Notes: generated by a model from the sequence alone, not told the origin. Positions 35,165 through 48,546 are shown, numbered from the stretch's first letter. The stretch is DNA of 64,000 nucleotides from Kosakonia sacchari (GCA_900109485.1 FOAY01000004.1:423774-487773), one strand, 5' to 3'. A program made the numbers and translations.

Positions 35165-37273
35165 ATGAATTATAAAATACCTCTGGCTTTAACGGTTTGC
35201 GGCTCCCTTATCGCTTTTCCGACATCAGCAGCAGTCTGGAAAGCCATCGCTTTTGGCCAATCGACCGACATGAACTTTTCATCAAATGTTCTGCCGGAAA
35301 AGATTGGCGTGAATGATGTCACCATCGACGGCAAAAAACTCTCCCTAACGGATAGTGCCGATCTCTCCAGACCCGTTACCCTCGAAAGTCGCGGCGGTAA
35401 AATCGCTAACTCTCATGACGGCCTGACGTTCTTTTATACCACTCTGCCCGGCAGCGAAAACTTCGTTTTACAGGCCACCGTGACCGTTGAGCAGTTCGGT
35501 CCGGAAAACGGCGCGAAACCCGCAGCGCAGGAAGGTGCCGGATTGCTGGTGCGTGACGTGATTGGCAATCCACGTCAGCAGCCGCTTAAAGAGGGTTATG
35601 AGGAGTTTCCTGCGGCGTCGAATATGGTGATGAATGCCATCATGACGCAGGATAAAAAAGACAATTTTCGCGTGAAGATGCAGGCGATCACCCGTGAAGG
35701 GATCACGCAGCCCTGGGGCAATGCTGACGCGGCAATCGTGAAACAGAGCTATCAGGAAGAGGTTGATCTGCGCCAGACGCCAACCTTTCGCCTGAAGCTG
35801 GAGCGCACCAATGACGGTTTTATCACGGCCTGGGCGCCACAAGGCAGCGACCAATGGGTTAGCCGCAGCGTACCGCGCGCAGATCTGATCTCGGTACAGG
35901 ATAAAGATCGCTACTACGTCGGTTTCTTTGCCTCACGTAATGCCAAAATCACCATCAGCGACGCTTCGTTGACCACGTCAACGGCGCATACCGCTGTGAC
36001 AAAACCCTGGCAGGCTAAACCGCTACCGGTCGTGGTGCAAATTGCCTCTCCTGCGCAAAGCACCAGCGACAAATACACATTACAGGCACGAGCCAATTAT
36101 GATGGCCTGTTCAGCACCCGGCAGGACGAAGTGGTGATCGGTAATGAAAAACCGGTTAAAGCGGGGGAGATGTATGTCGTGCCCGCCACCCTGAGCGGGA
36201 ATGCCACGTTTGCAGTGACATTTACGCCCACCAGTACCAGCGACAATACGCCAGTCAGCCAGCAGATTAAGGTAGAGAAAATTGACGGCCCGACAGCAAC
36301 AACGCTGTATGTCGCGCCGCAGGGTAAAAGCGAAGGTAAAGGTACGGCTGCATCCCCGCTGGATCTGACCAGCGCGATTCGTTTACTGCCGCCAGGCGGC
36401 AAAATTGTGTTGCAGGCCGGGGATTATGCGCAGACAGAGATCCCTCTTTCCGCCAGTGGGCTGCGCGAAAAACAGAAAATATTGCAAGCGGATGGAAAAG
36501 CCGTGATCCACGGCTTGCTGGTTGACGCCAGCTACTGGCACATCAAAGGCATAGAGGTGACCGAGAAAAGTTTGCGTATTCAGGGCAGCCATAACGTTAT
36601 CGAAAAAGTGGTCGCCTGGCGTAATGACGATACCGGTATTCAGATTTCATCGCCGGAAAAAGTGGGCCGCGCCCTGTGGGCGAGCAACAACCTCGTTGTC
36701 GATTCGGAATCCTGGGGTAATGAAGATCCGGGGAAAATTAACGCGGATGGTTTTGCCGTGAAGATGCGCGTTGGCGAAGGCAATCGCCTGAAACGCTGCT
36801 ATTCGCACGACAATATCGATGATGGTTTTGATCTGTTTAACAAAATCGAGGATGGTGCAAATGGCGTTGTGGTGATCGAGGATTCTATTGCCAGCAACAA
36901 TACCAGCAACGGTTTCAAACTGGGGGGAGAAGGGCAACCGGTCGCGCATCAGGTTCGTAATAGCAAGGCGATAGGTAATCATCTGGATGGTTTTACCGAT
37001 AACTTCAATCCAGGGAAGCTGCGGGTTGAAAACAATATTGCTGTCGATAACCAACGCTTTAATTTCATCTTCCGTCCGGCCCCGTATGGTGATGCATCAA
37101 CGCAGGGCGTGTTTAGCGGCAATATCTCTGTGCGCAGCAAACCGGGGAAATATGACGATGCAGTGGTGGGGAATGTGGATGCGACGAACTACTTTATCGC
37201 CGACGGTAAAAGCGTAAATCTGGAGAAAAAAGAGCTGGATAGTAAACCGTATCTGGCGCAACTCAGCCAGTGA
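35165..37273 (+). CDS. Periplasmic pectate lyase / exopolygalacturonate lyase, PL9 family (PelX-like)
   Basis: The 702-residue protein has a Sec signal peptide (MNYKIPLALTVCGSLIAFPT, cleavage near residue 22), an N-terminal beta-rich region (about 25-370) and a C-terminal PL9 right-handed beta-helix (about 375-702). The helix contains LYVAPQGKSEGKGTAASPLD, calcium-ligand-type Asp residues in NADGFAVK (about 526) and NIDDGFDLF (about 550), and a lysine in NGFKLGG near 585 that fits the catalytic base. It would cleave pectate or oligogalacturonates by beta-elimination in the periplasm, like Dickeya PelX. AGGAG precedes the ATG. No other pectin gene is adjacent. PelL-type endo-lyase activity is an alternative. 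Confidence 0.87.
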   Translation: MNYKIPLALTVCGSLIAFPTSAAVWKAIAFGQSTDMNFSSNVLPEKIGVNDVTIDGKKLSLTDSADLSRPVTLESRGGKIANSHDGLTFFYTTLPGSENFVLQATVTVEQFGPENGAKPAAQEGAGLLVRDVIGNPRQQPLKEGYEEFPAASNMVMNAIMTQDKKDNFRVKMQAITREGITQPWGNADAAIVKQSYQEEVDLRQTPTFRLKLERTNDGFITAWAPQGSDQWVSRSVPRADLISVQDKDRYYVGFFASRNAKITISDASLTTSTAHTAVTKPWQAKPLPVVVQIASPAQSTSDKYTLQARANYDGLFSTRQDEVVIGNEKPVKAGEMYVVPATLSGNATFAVTFTPTSTSDNTPVSQQIKVEKIDGPTATTLYVAPQGKSEGKGTAASPLDLTSAIRLLPPGGKIVLQAGDYAQTEIPLSASGLREKQKILQADGKAVIHGLLVDASYWHIKGIEVTEKSLRIQGSHNVIEKVVAWRNDDTGIQISSPEKVGRALWASNNLVVDSESWGNEDPGKINADGFAVKMRVGEGNRLKRCYSHDNIDDGFDLFNKIEDGANGVVVIEDSIASNNTSNGFKLGGEGQPVAHQVRNSKAIGNHLDGFTDNFNPGKLRVENNIAVDNQRFNFIFRPAPYGDASTQGVFSGNISVRSKPGKYDDAVVGNVDATNYFIADGKSVNLEKKELDSKPYLAQLSQ

Positions 37274-37336
37274 TGCCAGATGGCGCTTCGCTTATCACAC
37301 AACGGTAAGCGCGGCGCCACTCAGCATATCAGCACA

Positions 37337-37408
37337 TTAATGGTTGAACGTACCGAAAGAGATGTTCATGTTGCTGAAAAGAGCGATGATTTTATTGATC
37401 AGTTTCAT
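37337..37408 (-). CDS. Candidate small protein (23 residues) downstream of atpC, CRP-linked
   Basis: An ATG at 37408 opens 23 codons ending in TAA at 37337. The predicted peptide starts MKLINKIIALFS, a short amphipathic or hydrophobic helix with two lysines, and then becomes polar, ending in His. The ribosome-binding site AGGA is seven bases before the ATG. Upstream on the same strand lie a sigma-70-like promoter (-35 TTGATC, 17 bases, -10 TAGACT) and two perfect CRP palindromes. The layout resembles known CRP-controlled small membrane-associated peptides such as AzuC, though no homology is claimed. It could also be the coding part of a regulatory RNA, or chance. Confidence 0.42.
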   Translation of the reverse strand: MKLINKIIALFSNMNISFGTFNH

Positions 37409-37440
37409 GATGGCGTCCTGATAAGTGAGAGTGTTTTTTC

Positions 37441-37456
37441 TGTGATTCACATCACA
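37441..37456. promoter_or_regulatory. Perfect CRP-binding palindrome (site 1)
   Basis: TGTGATTCACATCACA matches TGTGA-N6-TCACA with no mismatch. It is centred 40 bases before the small-ORF ATG and about 8 bases downstream of the predicted transcription start, where binding would be repressive, unless another start is used. Confidence 0.75.
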
Positions 37457-37462
37457 AAAATA

Positions 37463-37491
37463 AGTCTACGCCTCATTTTTTAACCGATCAA
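37463..37491 (-). promoter_or_regulatory. Candidate leftward promoter for the small ORF
   Basis: On the minus strand TTGATC (complement of 37486-37491) and TAGACT (complement of 37463-37468) are separated by exactly 17 bases. The start would be near 37456, giving a leader of about 48 bases. Confidence 0.45.
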
Positions 37492-37497
37492 CATTTT

Positions 37498-37513
37498 TGT
37501 GATACACATCACA
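37498..37513. promoter_or_regulatory. Perfect CRP-binding palindrome (site 2)
   Basis: TGTGATACACATCACA also matches TGTGA-N6-TCACA perfectly. Its centre is 57 bases from that of site 1 and about 49 bases upstream of the predicted leftward start. Confidence 0.75.
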
Positions 37514-37558
37514 AATAATAAAACGCATTTTCAGTTCTACTTTTTCTGAAACGCAGCC

Positions 37559-37594
37559 ATAAAAAAAGCCAGCCTGGAAACCAGACTGGCTTTT
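37559..37594 (-). terminator. atp operon terminator
   Basis: GCCAGCCTGGAAACCAGACT followed by GGC forms a stem, with AAAAAAA to its left that becomes a U run for leftward transcripts. It is 17 bases after the atpC stop. Confidence 0.87.
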
Positions 37595-37610
37595 AACGTT
37601 CAAGCCGGTG

Positions 37611-38030
37611 TTACATCGCTTTTTTCGTCAACTCGATAACACGCAGTTTCGCGATAGCTTTCGCCAGTTCCGCAGACGCCTGAGCGTAATCCACGTCACC
37701 GTGAGAAGATTTAATGTGCTCTTCTGCTTTGCGTTTCGATTCCAGGGCTCGCGCTTCGTCGAGATCCTGACCACGAATAGCAGTATCAGCCAGAACGGTC
37801 ACTGTGCCAGGCTGCACTTCAAGAATGCCGCCGGACAGATAGATAAACTCTTCATGACCGTGCTGTTTCACGATGCGGATCATACCAGGCTTAATGGCGG
37901 TGAGCAGCGGCGCGTGACCCGGGTAAATCCCCAGTTCACCTTCGCTACCCGTTACCTGGATTTTTTCGACCAGACCAGAGAACATTTGTAACTCTGCGCT
38001 GACGACGTCCAGGTGGTAAGTCATTGCCAT
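37611..38030 (-). CDS. atpC: ATP synthase epsilon subunit
   Basis: The 139-residue F1 subunit has an N-terminal beta-sandwich ([39 protein letters not shown]) and a C-terminal helical hairpin that can inhibit the enzyme. It couples rotation of the c-ring and gamma to F1. It is the last atp gene, 20 bases after atpD. Confidence 0.98.
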   Translation of the reverse strand: MAMTYHLDVVSAELQMFSGLVEKIQVTGSEGELGIYPGHAPLLTAIKPGMIRIVKQHGHEEFIYLSGGILEVQPGTVTVLADTAIRGQDLDEARALESKRKAEEHIKSSHGDVDYAQASAELAKAIAKLRVIELTKKAM

Positions 38031-38050
38031 ATCACCCTCCGATTAAGGCG

Positions 38051-40323
<2,273 letters not shown>

Positions 40324-40373
40324 GAGCTTCTCCTCAATGCCTTGCGGCCTGCCCTAAGGCAAGCCGCCAGACG

Positions 40374-41915
40374 TTACCAGGACTGGGTTGCTTTAAAGGA
40401 GTCGAGGATGCCTTTCAGCTTGCCTTCGATCTCGTCGTTATAGCCACCGGTCTGGTTGATCTCTTGCATCAGCGGAGCGTGGTCACGGTCAACGTAAGCC
40501 AGCAGAGCGGCTTCAAAGCTACCGATTTTCGCCAGTTCAACATCCGCCAGGTAACCGCGTTCAGCCGCGAACAGAACCAGAGCCTGCTGCGCGACAGACA
40601 TCGGCGCATACTGTTTCTGTTTCAGCAACTCGGTCACTTTCTGACCGTGGTCGAGCTGTTTACGGGTTGCATCGTCAAGGTCGGAAGCAAACTGAGAGAA
40701 CGCTGCCAGTTCACGATACTGTGCCAGAGCGGTACGAATACCACCGGACAGTTTTTTCATGATCTTGGTCTGCGCTGCACCACCTACACGGGATACGGAA
40801 ATACCCGGGTTTACCGCAGGACGAATACCGGCGTTAAACAGGTTGGATTCCAGGAAGATCTGACCATCGGTAATAGAAATTACGTTAGTCGGAACGAACG
40901 CGGAAACGTCACCAGCTTGCGTTTCGATAATCGGCAGCGCGGTCAGAGAACCGGTTTTACCTTTCACTTCACCTTTAGTGAAGCTTTCAACGTATTCCAC
41001 GTTAACGCGCGCAGCACGTTCCAGCAGACGGGAGTGGAGGTAGAATACGTCGCCCGGGAATGCTTCACGTCCAGGCGGACGACGGAGCAGCAGGGAGATC
41101 TGACGGTATGCGACTGCCTGTTTAGACAGGTCATCATAAATGATCAGCGCATCTTCGCCGCGATCGCGGAAATATTCGCCCATTGCGCAACCGGCATACG
41201 GAGCCAGGTATTGCAGTGCAGCGGATTCAGACGCGGTTGCCACAACAACGATGGTGTTAGACAGCGCGCCGTGCTCTTCCAGCTTACGCACCACGTTAGA
41301 GATGGTGGACGCTTTCTGGCCGATAGCAACGTAGATACATTTAATGCCGGAATCACGCTGGTTGATGATGGCATCGATTGCCAGCGCAGTTTTACCGGTC
41401 TGACGGTCGCCGATGATCAATTCACGCTGACCACGACCAATTGGGATCATGGCGTCAACGGATTTGTAACCGGTCTGTACCGGCTGATCAACAGACTGAC
41501 GATCGATAACGCCCGGTGCGATAGCTTCTACGGCAGCGAAGCCGTCATTATCAACCGGACCTTTACCGTCGATTGGCGCACCCAGAGTGTTCACCACGCG
41601 ACCCAGCAGGCCACGGCCAACCGGAACTTCAAGAATACGGCCAGTACACTTAACCTTCATGCCTTCGGCGAGGTCAGCATACGGCCCCATCACAACTGCA
41701 CCCACGGAGTCGCGCTCCAGGTTCAGTGCGATAGCGTAACGGTTACCCGGCAGGGAGATCATTTCACCCTGCATACAATCGGCCAGGCCGTGGATACGGA
41801 TAACACCATCGCTTACAGAAACAATAGTACCTTCGTTGTGAGCTTCACTCACAACACTGAACTGAGCAATGCGCTGCTTGATCAGTTCGCTGATTTCGGT
41901 GGAATTCAGTTGCAT
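40374..41915 (-). CDS. atpA: ATP synthase alpha subunit
   Basis: The 513-residue non-catalytic F1 subunit has the P-loop [14 protein letters not shown] near residue 169 and the conserved [17 protein letters not shown] and [10 protein letters not shown] segments, the latter near the interface arginine. The length equals that of E. coli. A long rightward ORF on the opposite strand is a shadow. Confidence 0.98.
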   Translation of the reverse strand: MQLNSTEISELIKQRIAQFSVVSEAHNEGTIVSVSDGVIRIHGLADCMQGEMISLPGNRYAIALNLERDSVGAVVMGPYADLAEGMKVKCTGRILEVPVGRGLLGRVVNTLGAPIDGKGPVDNDGFAAVEAIAPGVIDRQSVDQPVQTGYKSVDAMIPIGRGQRELIIGDRQTGKTALAIDAIINQRDSGIKCIYVAIGQKASTISNVVRKLEEHGALSNTIVVVATASESAALQYLAPYAGCAMGEYFRDRGEDALIIYDDLSKQAVAYRQISLLLRRPPGREAFPGDVFYLHSRLLERAARVNVEYVESFTKGEVKGKTGSLTALPIIETQAGDVSAFVPTNVISITDGQIFLESNLFNAGIRPAVNPGISVSRVGGAAQTKIMKKLSGGIRTALAQYRELAAFSQFASDLDDATRKQLDHGQKVTELLKQKQYAPMSVAQQALVLFAAERGYLADVELAKIGSFEAALLAYVDRDHAPLMQEINQTGGYNDEIEGKLKGILDSFKATQSW

Positions 41916-41927
41916 GCTCCAGTCCCC

Positions 41928-42461
41928 TTAAGACTGCAAGACGTCTGCAAGGCGCTCAAGACGGCCGCGAACGCTGCCATCAATGACCATATCACCCGCA
42001 CGGATGATTACGCCTGCCATTACAGACTTATCGATATTGCAATTCAGCTTCACTTTGCGTGACAGACGTTTTTCCATCGCGGCGCTGATTTTCGAAAGCT
42101 GTTCTTCACTCAGTGCAGTTGCTGAAGTCACATCAACTTCTGCAATAGCCTCGCTGGCTGCACGCAATTGAATAAACTGCTCAAGAACATCAGGAAGCAC
42201 CTTGATACGACCATTTTCAGCCATCACCCGAATCAGGTTCTGACCTTTGTCGTCAAGTTGCTCCCCACAGACTGCGATAAACGACTTAGCGAGCGTTTCC
42301 GGCGCTAAAGCACCAGAGAGAAGCTCAGCCATGTGTTCATTTTTCGTCACCTCGGCAGCGAACGCCAGCATATCCTGCCAGCGGTCAACGCTCTGGTTTT
42401 CGACGGCAAAGTCAAAAGCTGCTTTGGCGTAGGGGCGAGCTACCGTTACAAATTCAGACAT
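41928..42461 (-). CDS. atpH: ATP synthase delta subunit
   Basis: The 177-residue subunit links the peripheral stalk to the top of F1. It starts [20 protein letters not shown] and ends [16 protein letters not shown], both family hallmarks. Gaps of 12-13 bases separate it from atpA and atpF. Confidence 0.97.
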   Translation of the reverse strand: MSEFVTVARPYAKAAFDFAVENQSVDRWQDMLAFAAEVTKNEHMAELLSGALAPETLAKSFIAVCGEQLDDKGQNLIRVMAENGRIKVLPDVLEQFIQLRAASEAIAEVDVTSATALSEEQLSKISAAMEKRLSRKVKLNCNIDKSVMAGVIIRAGDMVIDGSVRGRLERLADVLQS

Positions 42462-42474
42462 CAGCCCCTCCTCC

Positions 42475-42945
42475 TTACAGTTCAGCGACCAGTTTATTCA
42501 CGATGTCGCTGTTAGCAGCTTCATCCACGGAACGTTCGATGATCTTCTCGGCGCCGGCTACTGCCAGCAGAGCCACCTGTTTACGCAGCTCTTCGCGCGC
42601 ACGTTTACGCTCGGCATCAATTTCAGCCTGCGCTTGCGCGACGATTTTGTTACGTTCCTGCTCGGCTTCTGCTTTCGCTTCATCCAGGATCTGAGCACGG
42701 CGTTTGTTCGCCTGTTCAATGATAACCTGAGCTTCAGCTTTCGCTTTTTTCAGCTGGTCGGTCGCATTGGCCTGTGCAAGATCCAAATCCTTTTTAGCTC
42801 GTTCTGCGGAAGCAAGACCGTCAGCAATTTCTTTCTGACGTTTTTCGATGGCAGCCATTAACGGCGGCCATACATACTTCATGCAGAACAGAACGAACAG
42901 GACAAACGCGATGGCCTGGCCGAGGATTGTTGCGTTTAGATTCAC
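42475..42945 (-). CDS. atpF: ATP synthase subunit b
   Basis: The 156-residue peripheral-stalk protein has one N-terminal membrane helix ([18 protein letters not shown]) followed by a long charged coiled coil that dimerises and reaches AtpH. The length equals that of E. coli. Confidence 0.98.
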   Translation of the reverse strand: MNLNATILGQAIAFVLFVLFCMKYVWPPLMAAIEKRQKEIADGLASAERAKKDLDLAQANATDQLKKAKAEAQVIIEQANKRRAQILDEAKAEAEQERNKIVAQAQAEIDAERKRAREELRKQVALLAVAGAEKIIERSVDEAANSDIVNKLVAEL

Positions 42946-42977
42946 AGCACAATGCCTCTTATCTGGTTAACGTTCTA

Positions 42978-43261
<284 letters not shown>

Positions 43262-43291
43262 TCAGTTAAAACGTAGTAGTGTTGTTAAAAA

Positions 43292-44499
<1,208 letters not shown>

Positions 44500-44591
44500 G
44501 ACGTTTCTTAACTCCTGCTCCCTTTGAGGTATGCCGCGTGTCGTATAAAACGTTCTTTATGGTCCGGAGTCAAGCATCAAAAAGCGGTCAA

Positions 44592-44619
44592 ATTATACGG
44601 TGCGGCCTCGTGATTTCAA
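44592..44619 (-). promoter_or_regulatory. Main atp operon promoter
   Basis: On the minus strand TTGAAA and TATAAT are 16 bases apart, giving a leader of about 85 bases before atpI. Position and sequence match the E. coli atpI promoter. Confidence 0.8.
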
Positions 44620-45116
44620 ACAATAAGTAGCAAAAAGGTGAATAAATGTTTAAATATTTTTCCCGAGCGCTATTTTTAAACTTTTGAAGAAACTGTGAAC
44701 TGTCGGGCAAAAGTGCGAATAACACCAAAAACCCAACGACAAAGCGTGCACTCGGTCACAAATTAAACATTTATGCATATGCAGGGTTAATCACGCAAAG
44801 AAATTACCACTTTTCAACTTTATGATATTCAAGACGATTTATCACAACTCTTTTTAAAACACCCGCCTATACATCGAAAACCTTCCATTGACATTTATAA
44901 TAATTATTTTACATCCGTATTTCATTCTACCTGCCGACTTTTAGCGGGCTGATATTTTCACTGTTGATTATTATTTCCATGAATCAAATTCTGGACGTTA
45001 AATGTCAGAAAAATCCTGGTAACAAAACGGTGAAATGTAACTGAACGTATCGCCCTTTTTTCCTTCGTTTTTTAACATCTAAGCAACAGCACGAAAGATA
45101 CATTTTTTGATAAGAA
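44620..45116. other. AT-rich intergenic region between rsmG and atpI
   Basis: About 500 bases lack a convincing ORF. They are markedly AT-rich and include TTGACA at about 44889 and TATAAT-like runs at 44895-44915, which may act as promoters or protein-binding sites. E. coli has a spacer of about the same size here. No RNA gene was recognised. Confidence 0.6.
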
Positions 45117-45740
45117 TTAAACTTTATTTGGCTTAACGATCACCAGATGACGTTCGCCTTCCAGGTGTGGAACATTCAGTTTAACAATAGCTTCAACGGC
45201 CAGCTCCGCAGGTAATAGCGCCATCTCATCTTCCGGCACCAGCCCTTTAAGCGCGTAGAAACGCCCCTCTTCGCCCGGCAAATGGTGACACCAGTTCACC
45301 ATATCATTCAGCGAGGCAAAGGCACGGCTAATCACACCGTCAAATGGCGGCTCGGCCGGGAAATCTTCAACGCGGCTCTGAACCGGCTCAACGTTGCTCA
45401 ATTTCAGCTCATGCTGCACCTGGCGTAAGAAGCGAACGCGTTTCCCCAGGCTATCGAGCAGCGTGAAATGGGATTCAGGACGGACGATCGAAAGCGGGAT
45501 CCCCGGCAGACCCGGACCTGTGCCAACATCGATAAAACGCGTCCCTTGCAGGTACGGCGCAACGACAATGCTGTCGAGAATATGGCGGATGAGCATCTCG
45601 TTCGGATCGCGCACAGAGGTCAGGTTATAGGCCTTGTTCCATTTGTGCAGCAGTTCGACATAGGCCACCAGCTGTTTCTGCTGTTCAACCGACAACGAAA
45701 TGCCTGCTTCATCCAGCAGACGAGAGAGTTTATTGAGCAC
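45117..45740 (-). CDS. rsmG: 16S rRNA (guanine527-N7)-methyltransferase RsmG
   Basis: The 207-residue methyltransferase modifies G527 in the 530 loop of 16S rRNA; its loss gives low-level streptomycin resistance. The SAM-binding motif is [13 protein letters not shown] near residue 70, and [13 protein letters not shown] is a family block. GTG at 45740 gives MLNKLSRLL as in E. coli; an upstream ATG at 45764 would add eight residues. It follows mnmG by 94 bases with a hairpin between. Confidence 0.95.
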   Translation of the reverse strand: MLNKLSRLLDEAGISLSVEQQKQLVAYVELLHKWNKAYNLTSVRDPNEMLIRHILDSIVVAPYLQGTRFIDVGTGPGLPGIPLSIVRPESHFTLLDSLGKRVRFLRQVQHELKLSNVEPVQSRVEDFPAEPPFDGVISRAFASLNDMVNWCHHLPGEEGRFYALKGLVPEDEMALLPAELAVEAIVKLNVPHLEGERHLVIVKPNKV

Positions 45741-45806
45741 AGTGAATACCTGTTGAGATACCAAGCGGCGGGCAGCGCGATGCTTCCCGTCCTAAGAGTT
45801 CAATAG

Positions 45807-45827
45807 GCCCGGCAAGCGCTGCCGGGC
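45807..45827. terminator. Hairpin between mnmG and rsmG
   Basis: GCCCGGCAAGCGCTGCCGGG with C forms a seven-base perfect stem seven bases after the mnmG stop codon. Without a T run it may act as an attenuator for rsmG. Confidence 0.55.
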
Positions 45828-45834
45828 AATGTTG

Positions 45835-47724
45835 TTAAGCGCTGCGGCGCAGCATACCTTGTTTTTTCAGCCACACCAGCAAAATGGAAATTGCCGCTGG
45901 CGTGATACCGGAGATACGCGATGCCTGACCGATCGAGGAAGGTTTGTGATCGTTAAGTTTGGCGATCACTTCGTTAGACAGGCCATTCACCTGACGATAA
46001 TCCAGCGATGCCGGCAACAGCGTGTTTTCATTGCGCTGTTGTTTTTCGATCTCATCCTGCTGGCGTGCAATGTAACCTTCGTATTTCACCTGGATTTCAA
46101 CCTGTTCAGCCGCTTGCTGGTCATCAAGACCCGGCGCGAACGGCGTCAACTGCACCAGTTGTTCGTAAGTCATTTCCGGGCGACGCAGCAGATCTTCGCC
46201 GCTGGCTTCACGCGACAGCGGTGCAGTCAGGTGCGCATTTACCGCCGGAGCATGTTCCGATGCCGGTGAAACCCACTGCGATTTCAGACGCTGGCGTTCA
46301 CGTTCAATCGTTTCCAGCTTCTCGTTAAAGCGCGCCCAGCGTTCATCGTCCACCAGACCCAGCTCGCGACCCGCCTCGGTCAGACGCAGGTCGGCGTTAT
46401 CTTCACGCAGCATCAGGCGATACTCCGCGCGGGAGGTGAACATGCGGTACGGCTCTTTGGTGCCGAGCGTGCAGAGATCGTCCACCAGCACACCGAGATA
46501 AGCCTGGTCGCGGCGCGGCGCCCAGCCCTCTTTTTCAGCAGAGAAGCGCCCGGCGTTCAGACCGGCCAACAGCCCTTGCGCAGCAGCCTCTTCGTAGCCG
46601 GTGGTACCGTTAATCTGGCCAGCAAAGAACAGGCCATGGATGTATTTGCTTTCCAGGGTCGGTTTCAAATCACGCGGATCAAAGAAATCGTACTCAATGG
46701 CATAGCCTGGGCGCACGATCTTCGCGTTTTCCATCCCCTGCATGGAACGGACGATTTGCATCTGCACATCGAACGGCAAGCTGGTGGAGATACCGTTCGG
46801 ATAAATTTCGTTGGAGGTCAGCCCTTCCGGTTCCAGGAAGATCTGATGCTGGTTACGATCGGCAAAGCGCATCACTTTGTCTTCGATCGACGGGCAGTAA
46901 CGCGGGCCGATCCCTTCGATCACGCCAGCGTACATCGGGCTACGATCGAGGTTATTACGGATCACGTCATGGGTTTTTTCATTGGTATGTGTGACATAAC
47001 ACGGTACCTGACGCGGATGCTGCGCGGCGTTGCCCATAAACGAGAATACCGGCATCGGGTTATCCCCGTGCTGCTGCGCCAGAACGCTGAAGTCGATGGT
47101 ACGGGCGTCAATACGCGGCGGCGTACCGGTTTTCAGACGGCTGACGCGCAACGGCAGCTCGCGCAGGCGGCGCGAGAGCGGAATAGACGGCGGATCGCCA
47201 GCGCGGCCACCGCTGTAGTTATCAAGGCCGATGTGGATTTTACCGTCGAGGAAGGTCCCGACCGTCAGCACCACGGCTTTGGCGCGGAATTTCAGCCCCA
47301 TCTGGGTGACTGCGCCAACAACACGATCGTTTTCCACGATCAGATCTTCCACTGCCTGCTGGAAGATCATCAGGTTCGGCTGGTTTTCCAGAGCGGTACG
47401 TACCGCCTGACGGTAAAGCACGCGGTCTGCCTGCGCACGGGTGGCGCGCACTGCCGGGCCTTTGCTTGCGTTTAGTATCCTAAACTGAATGCCCGCCTGA
47501 TCGATCGCTTTCGCCATCAGCCCGCCGAGCGCATCCACTTCTTTTACCAGGTGTCCTTTCCCAATACCGCCGATCGCCGGGTTGCAGCTCATCTGCCCCA
47601 GCGTGTCGATATTGTGTGTCAAAAGCAGAGTCTGTTGACCCATACGTGCTGCGGCCATCGCGGCCTCAGTACCTGCATGACCCCCGCCAATGATAATGAC
47701 GTCAAAAGGATCCGGATAAAACAT
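45835..47724 (-). CDS. mnmG: tRNA uridine-5-carboxymethylaminomethyl modification enzyme MnmG (GidA)
   Basis: The 629-residue FAD protein partners MnmE in wobble-uridine modification. The dinucleotide-binding loop is [19 protein letters not shown] near the N-terminus; the [13 protein letters not shown] segment follows; conserved cysteines lie in the middle; and the C-terminal helical domain ends [14 protein letters not shown]. The length equals E. coli MnmG. Its transcription starts next to oriC and can affect origin opening. Confidence 0.98.
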   Translation of the reverse strand: MFYPDPFDVIIIGGGHAGTEAAMAAARMGQQTLLLTHNIDTLGQMSCNPAIGGIGKGHLVKEVDALGGLMAKAIDQAGIQFRILNASKGPAVRATRAQADRVLYRQAVRTALENQPNLMIFQQAVEDLIVENDRVVGAVTQMGLKFRAKAVVLTVGTFLDGKIHIGLDNYSGGRAGDPPSIPLSRRLRELPLRVSRLKTGTPPRIDARTIDFSVLAQQHGDNPMPVFSFMGNAAQHPRQVPCYVTHTNEKTHDVIRNNLDRSPMYAGVIEGIGPRYCPSIEDKVMRFADRNQHQIFLEPEGLTSNEIYPNGISTSLPFDVQMQIVRSMQGMENAKIVRPGYAIEYDFFDPRDLKPTLESKYIHGLFFAGQINGTTGYEEAAAQGLLAGLNAGRFSAEKEGWAPRRDQAYLGVLVDDLCTLGTKEPYRMFTSRAEYRLMLREDNADLRLTEAGRELGLVDDERWARFNEKLETIERERQRLKSQWVSPASEHAPAVNAHLTAPLSREASGEDLLRRPEMTYEQLVQLTPFAPGLDDQQAAEQVEIQVKYEGYIARQQDEIEKQQRNENTLLPASLDYRQVNGLSNEVIAKLNDHKPSSIGQASRISGITPAAISILLVWLKKQGMLRRSA

Positions 47725-47807
47725 GGTGGTATGCCTCGCCTAAGCGGTTAGAAATTGGATTGAAGCCCGGGCCGTGGATTCTACTCAACTTTAGTCCAGT
47801 GAGAAAG

Positions 47808-48096
47808 ATCCGGATCCTGGGTATTAAAAAGAAGATCTTTTATATAGAGAGATCTGTTCTATTGTGATCTTTTATTAGGATCGCGATGTCTTGTGGATAA
47901 CCCGGATCATCGCTGTAAGATCAATTTATTAGAGAGGATCATTAGCTGTGAATGATCGGTGATCCTGAACCGTATAAGCTGGGATCAAAATGCTTGGTTA
48001 TACACAGGCTGAAAACTAAACAAGCGTTATTCATGGGATAACTACCGGTTAATAAGGCCTTTTAAGCATAGTTATCCACAACTGATCGCACGATCT
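47808..48096. other. oriC: Chromosomal replication origin oriC
   Basis: The region aligns with E. coli oriC between mnmG and mioC. It has three AT-rich 13-mer-like units with GATCT cores (47833-47872) as the unwinding element, DnaA boxes R1 (TGTGGATAA, 47892-47900), R2 (TTATACACA, 47998-48006) and R4 (TTATCCACA, 48072-48080), and an IHF-like GATCAATTTATTAG at about 47919. At least a dozen GATC sites allow Dam methylation and SeqA binding. The position of box R3 is degenerate. Confidence 0.95.
47831..47872. other. oriC duplex-unwinding element
   Basis: The three successive GATCT-containing AT-rich units GAAGATCTTTTAT, GAGATCTGTTCTA and TGATCTTTTATTA correspond to the L, M and R 13-mers. Confidence 0.85.
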
Positions 48097-48546
48097 TTAA
48101 TCGTTCTTGAGTAAATTTTTCCAGGATCCCAGCCATTCTTCCGCTGGATCCTCCGGAATATCGTGTTCGAGAATGTTGATCTTCAGTGTTTCACCGATCT
48201 GTTTCGCGCCATTTGCCTTCAACGCGCCCTCAATCTTCTCGATTGCCTGGCAGAAGGTGTCATATTCACGACTGCCGATGCCGATCGCGCCAAAGCGCAC
48301 CTGTGCGAGATCCGGCTTCTGTTCCTGTAGATCGTCTAAAAACGGTTGCAGGTTCTCAGGCAGATCGCCGGCACCATGGGTGGAACTGATCACCAGCCAG
48401 ATGCCCTGCGGAGAAAGATCCTCTAATAGCGGGCCGTGCAGCGTCTCGGTGCTATAACCGGCATCTTCCAGCTTTTCAGCCAGGTGTTCCGCCACATATT
48501 CCGCACCGCCGAGGGTGCTGCCGCTAATAAGAGTGATATCCGCCAT
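48097..48546 (-). CDS. mioC: FMN-binding flavodoxin-like protein MioC
   Basis: The 149-residue protein is a flavodoxin-fold electron carrier linked in E. coli to biotin synthase activity. The FMN-phosphate loop is SGSTLGGAEYVAE near residue 8, and the flavin-flanking loops are SSTHGAGDLPENLQPF and GIGSREYDTFC. ATG at 48546 is chosen by alignment; an upstream ATG at 48633 adds 29 unrelated residues. It is transcribed toward oriC, ending right at the origin. It is two residues longer than the E. coli protein. Confidence 0.96.
   Translation of the reverse strand: MADITLISGSTLGGAEYVAEHLAEKLEDAGYSTETLHGPLLEDLSPQGIWLVISSTHGAGDLPENLQPFLDDLQEQKPDLAQVRFGAIGIGSREYDTFCQAIEKIEGALKANGAKQIGETLKINILEHDIPEDPAEEWLGSWKNLLKND

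Noticed and set aside
37280..37483. 67-codon rightward frame after the pectate lyase gene
   Set aside because: Its start is seven bases after the lyase stop codon without a ribosome-binding site, and it runs through the CRP sites; the opposite-strand 23-codon ORF has better signals.
40464..42062. 532-codon rightward open frame opposite atpA and atpH
   Set aside because: It is entirely antisense to two strongly conserved ATP synthase genes, has no ribosome-binding site, and reads as a low-complexity shadow of their codon bias.
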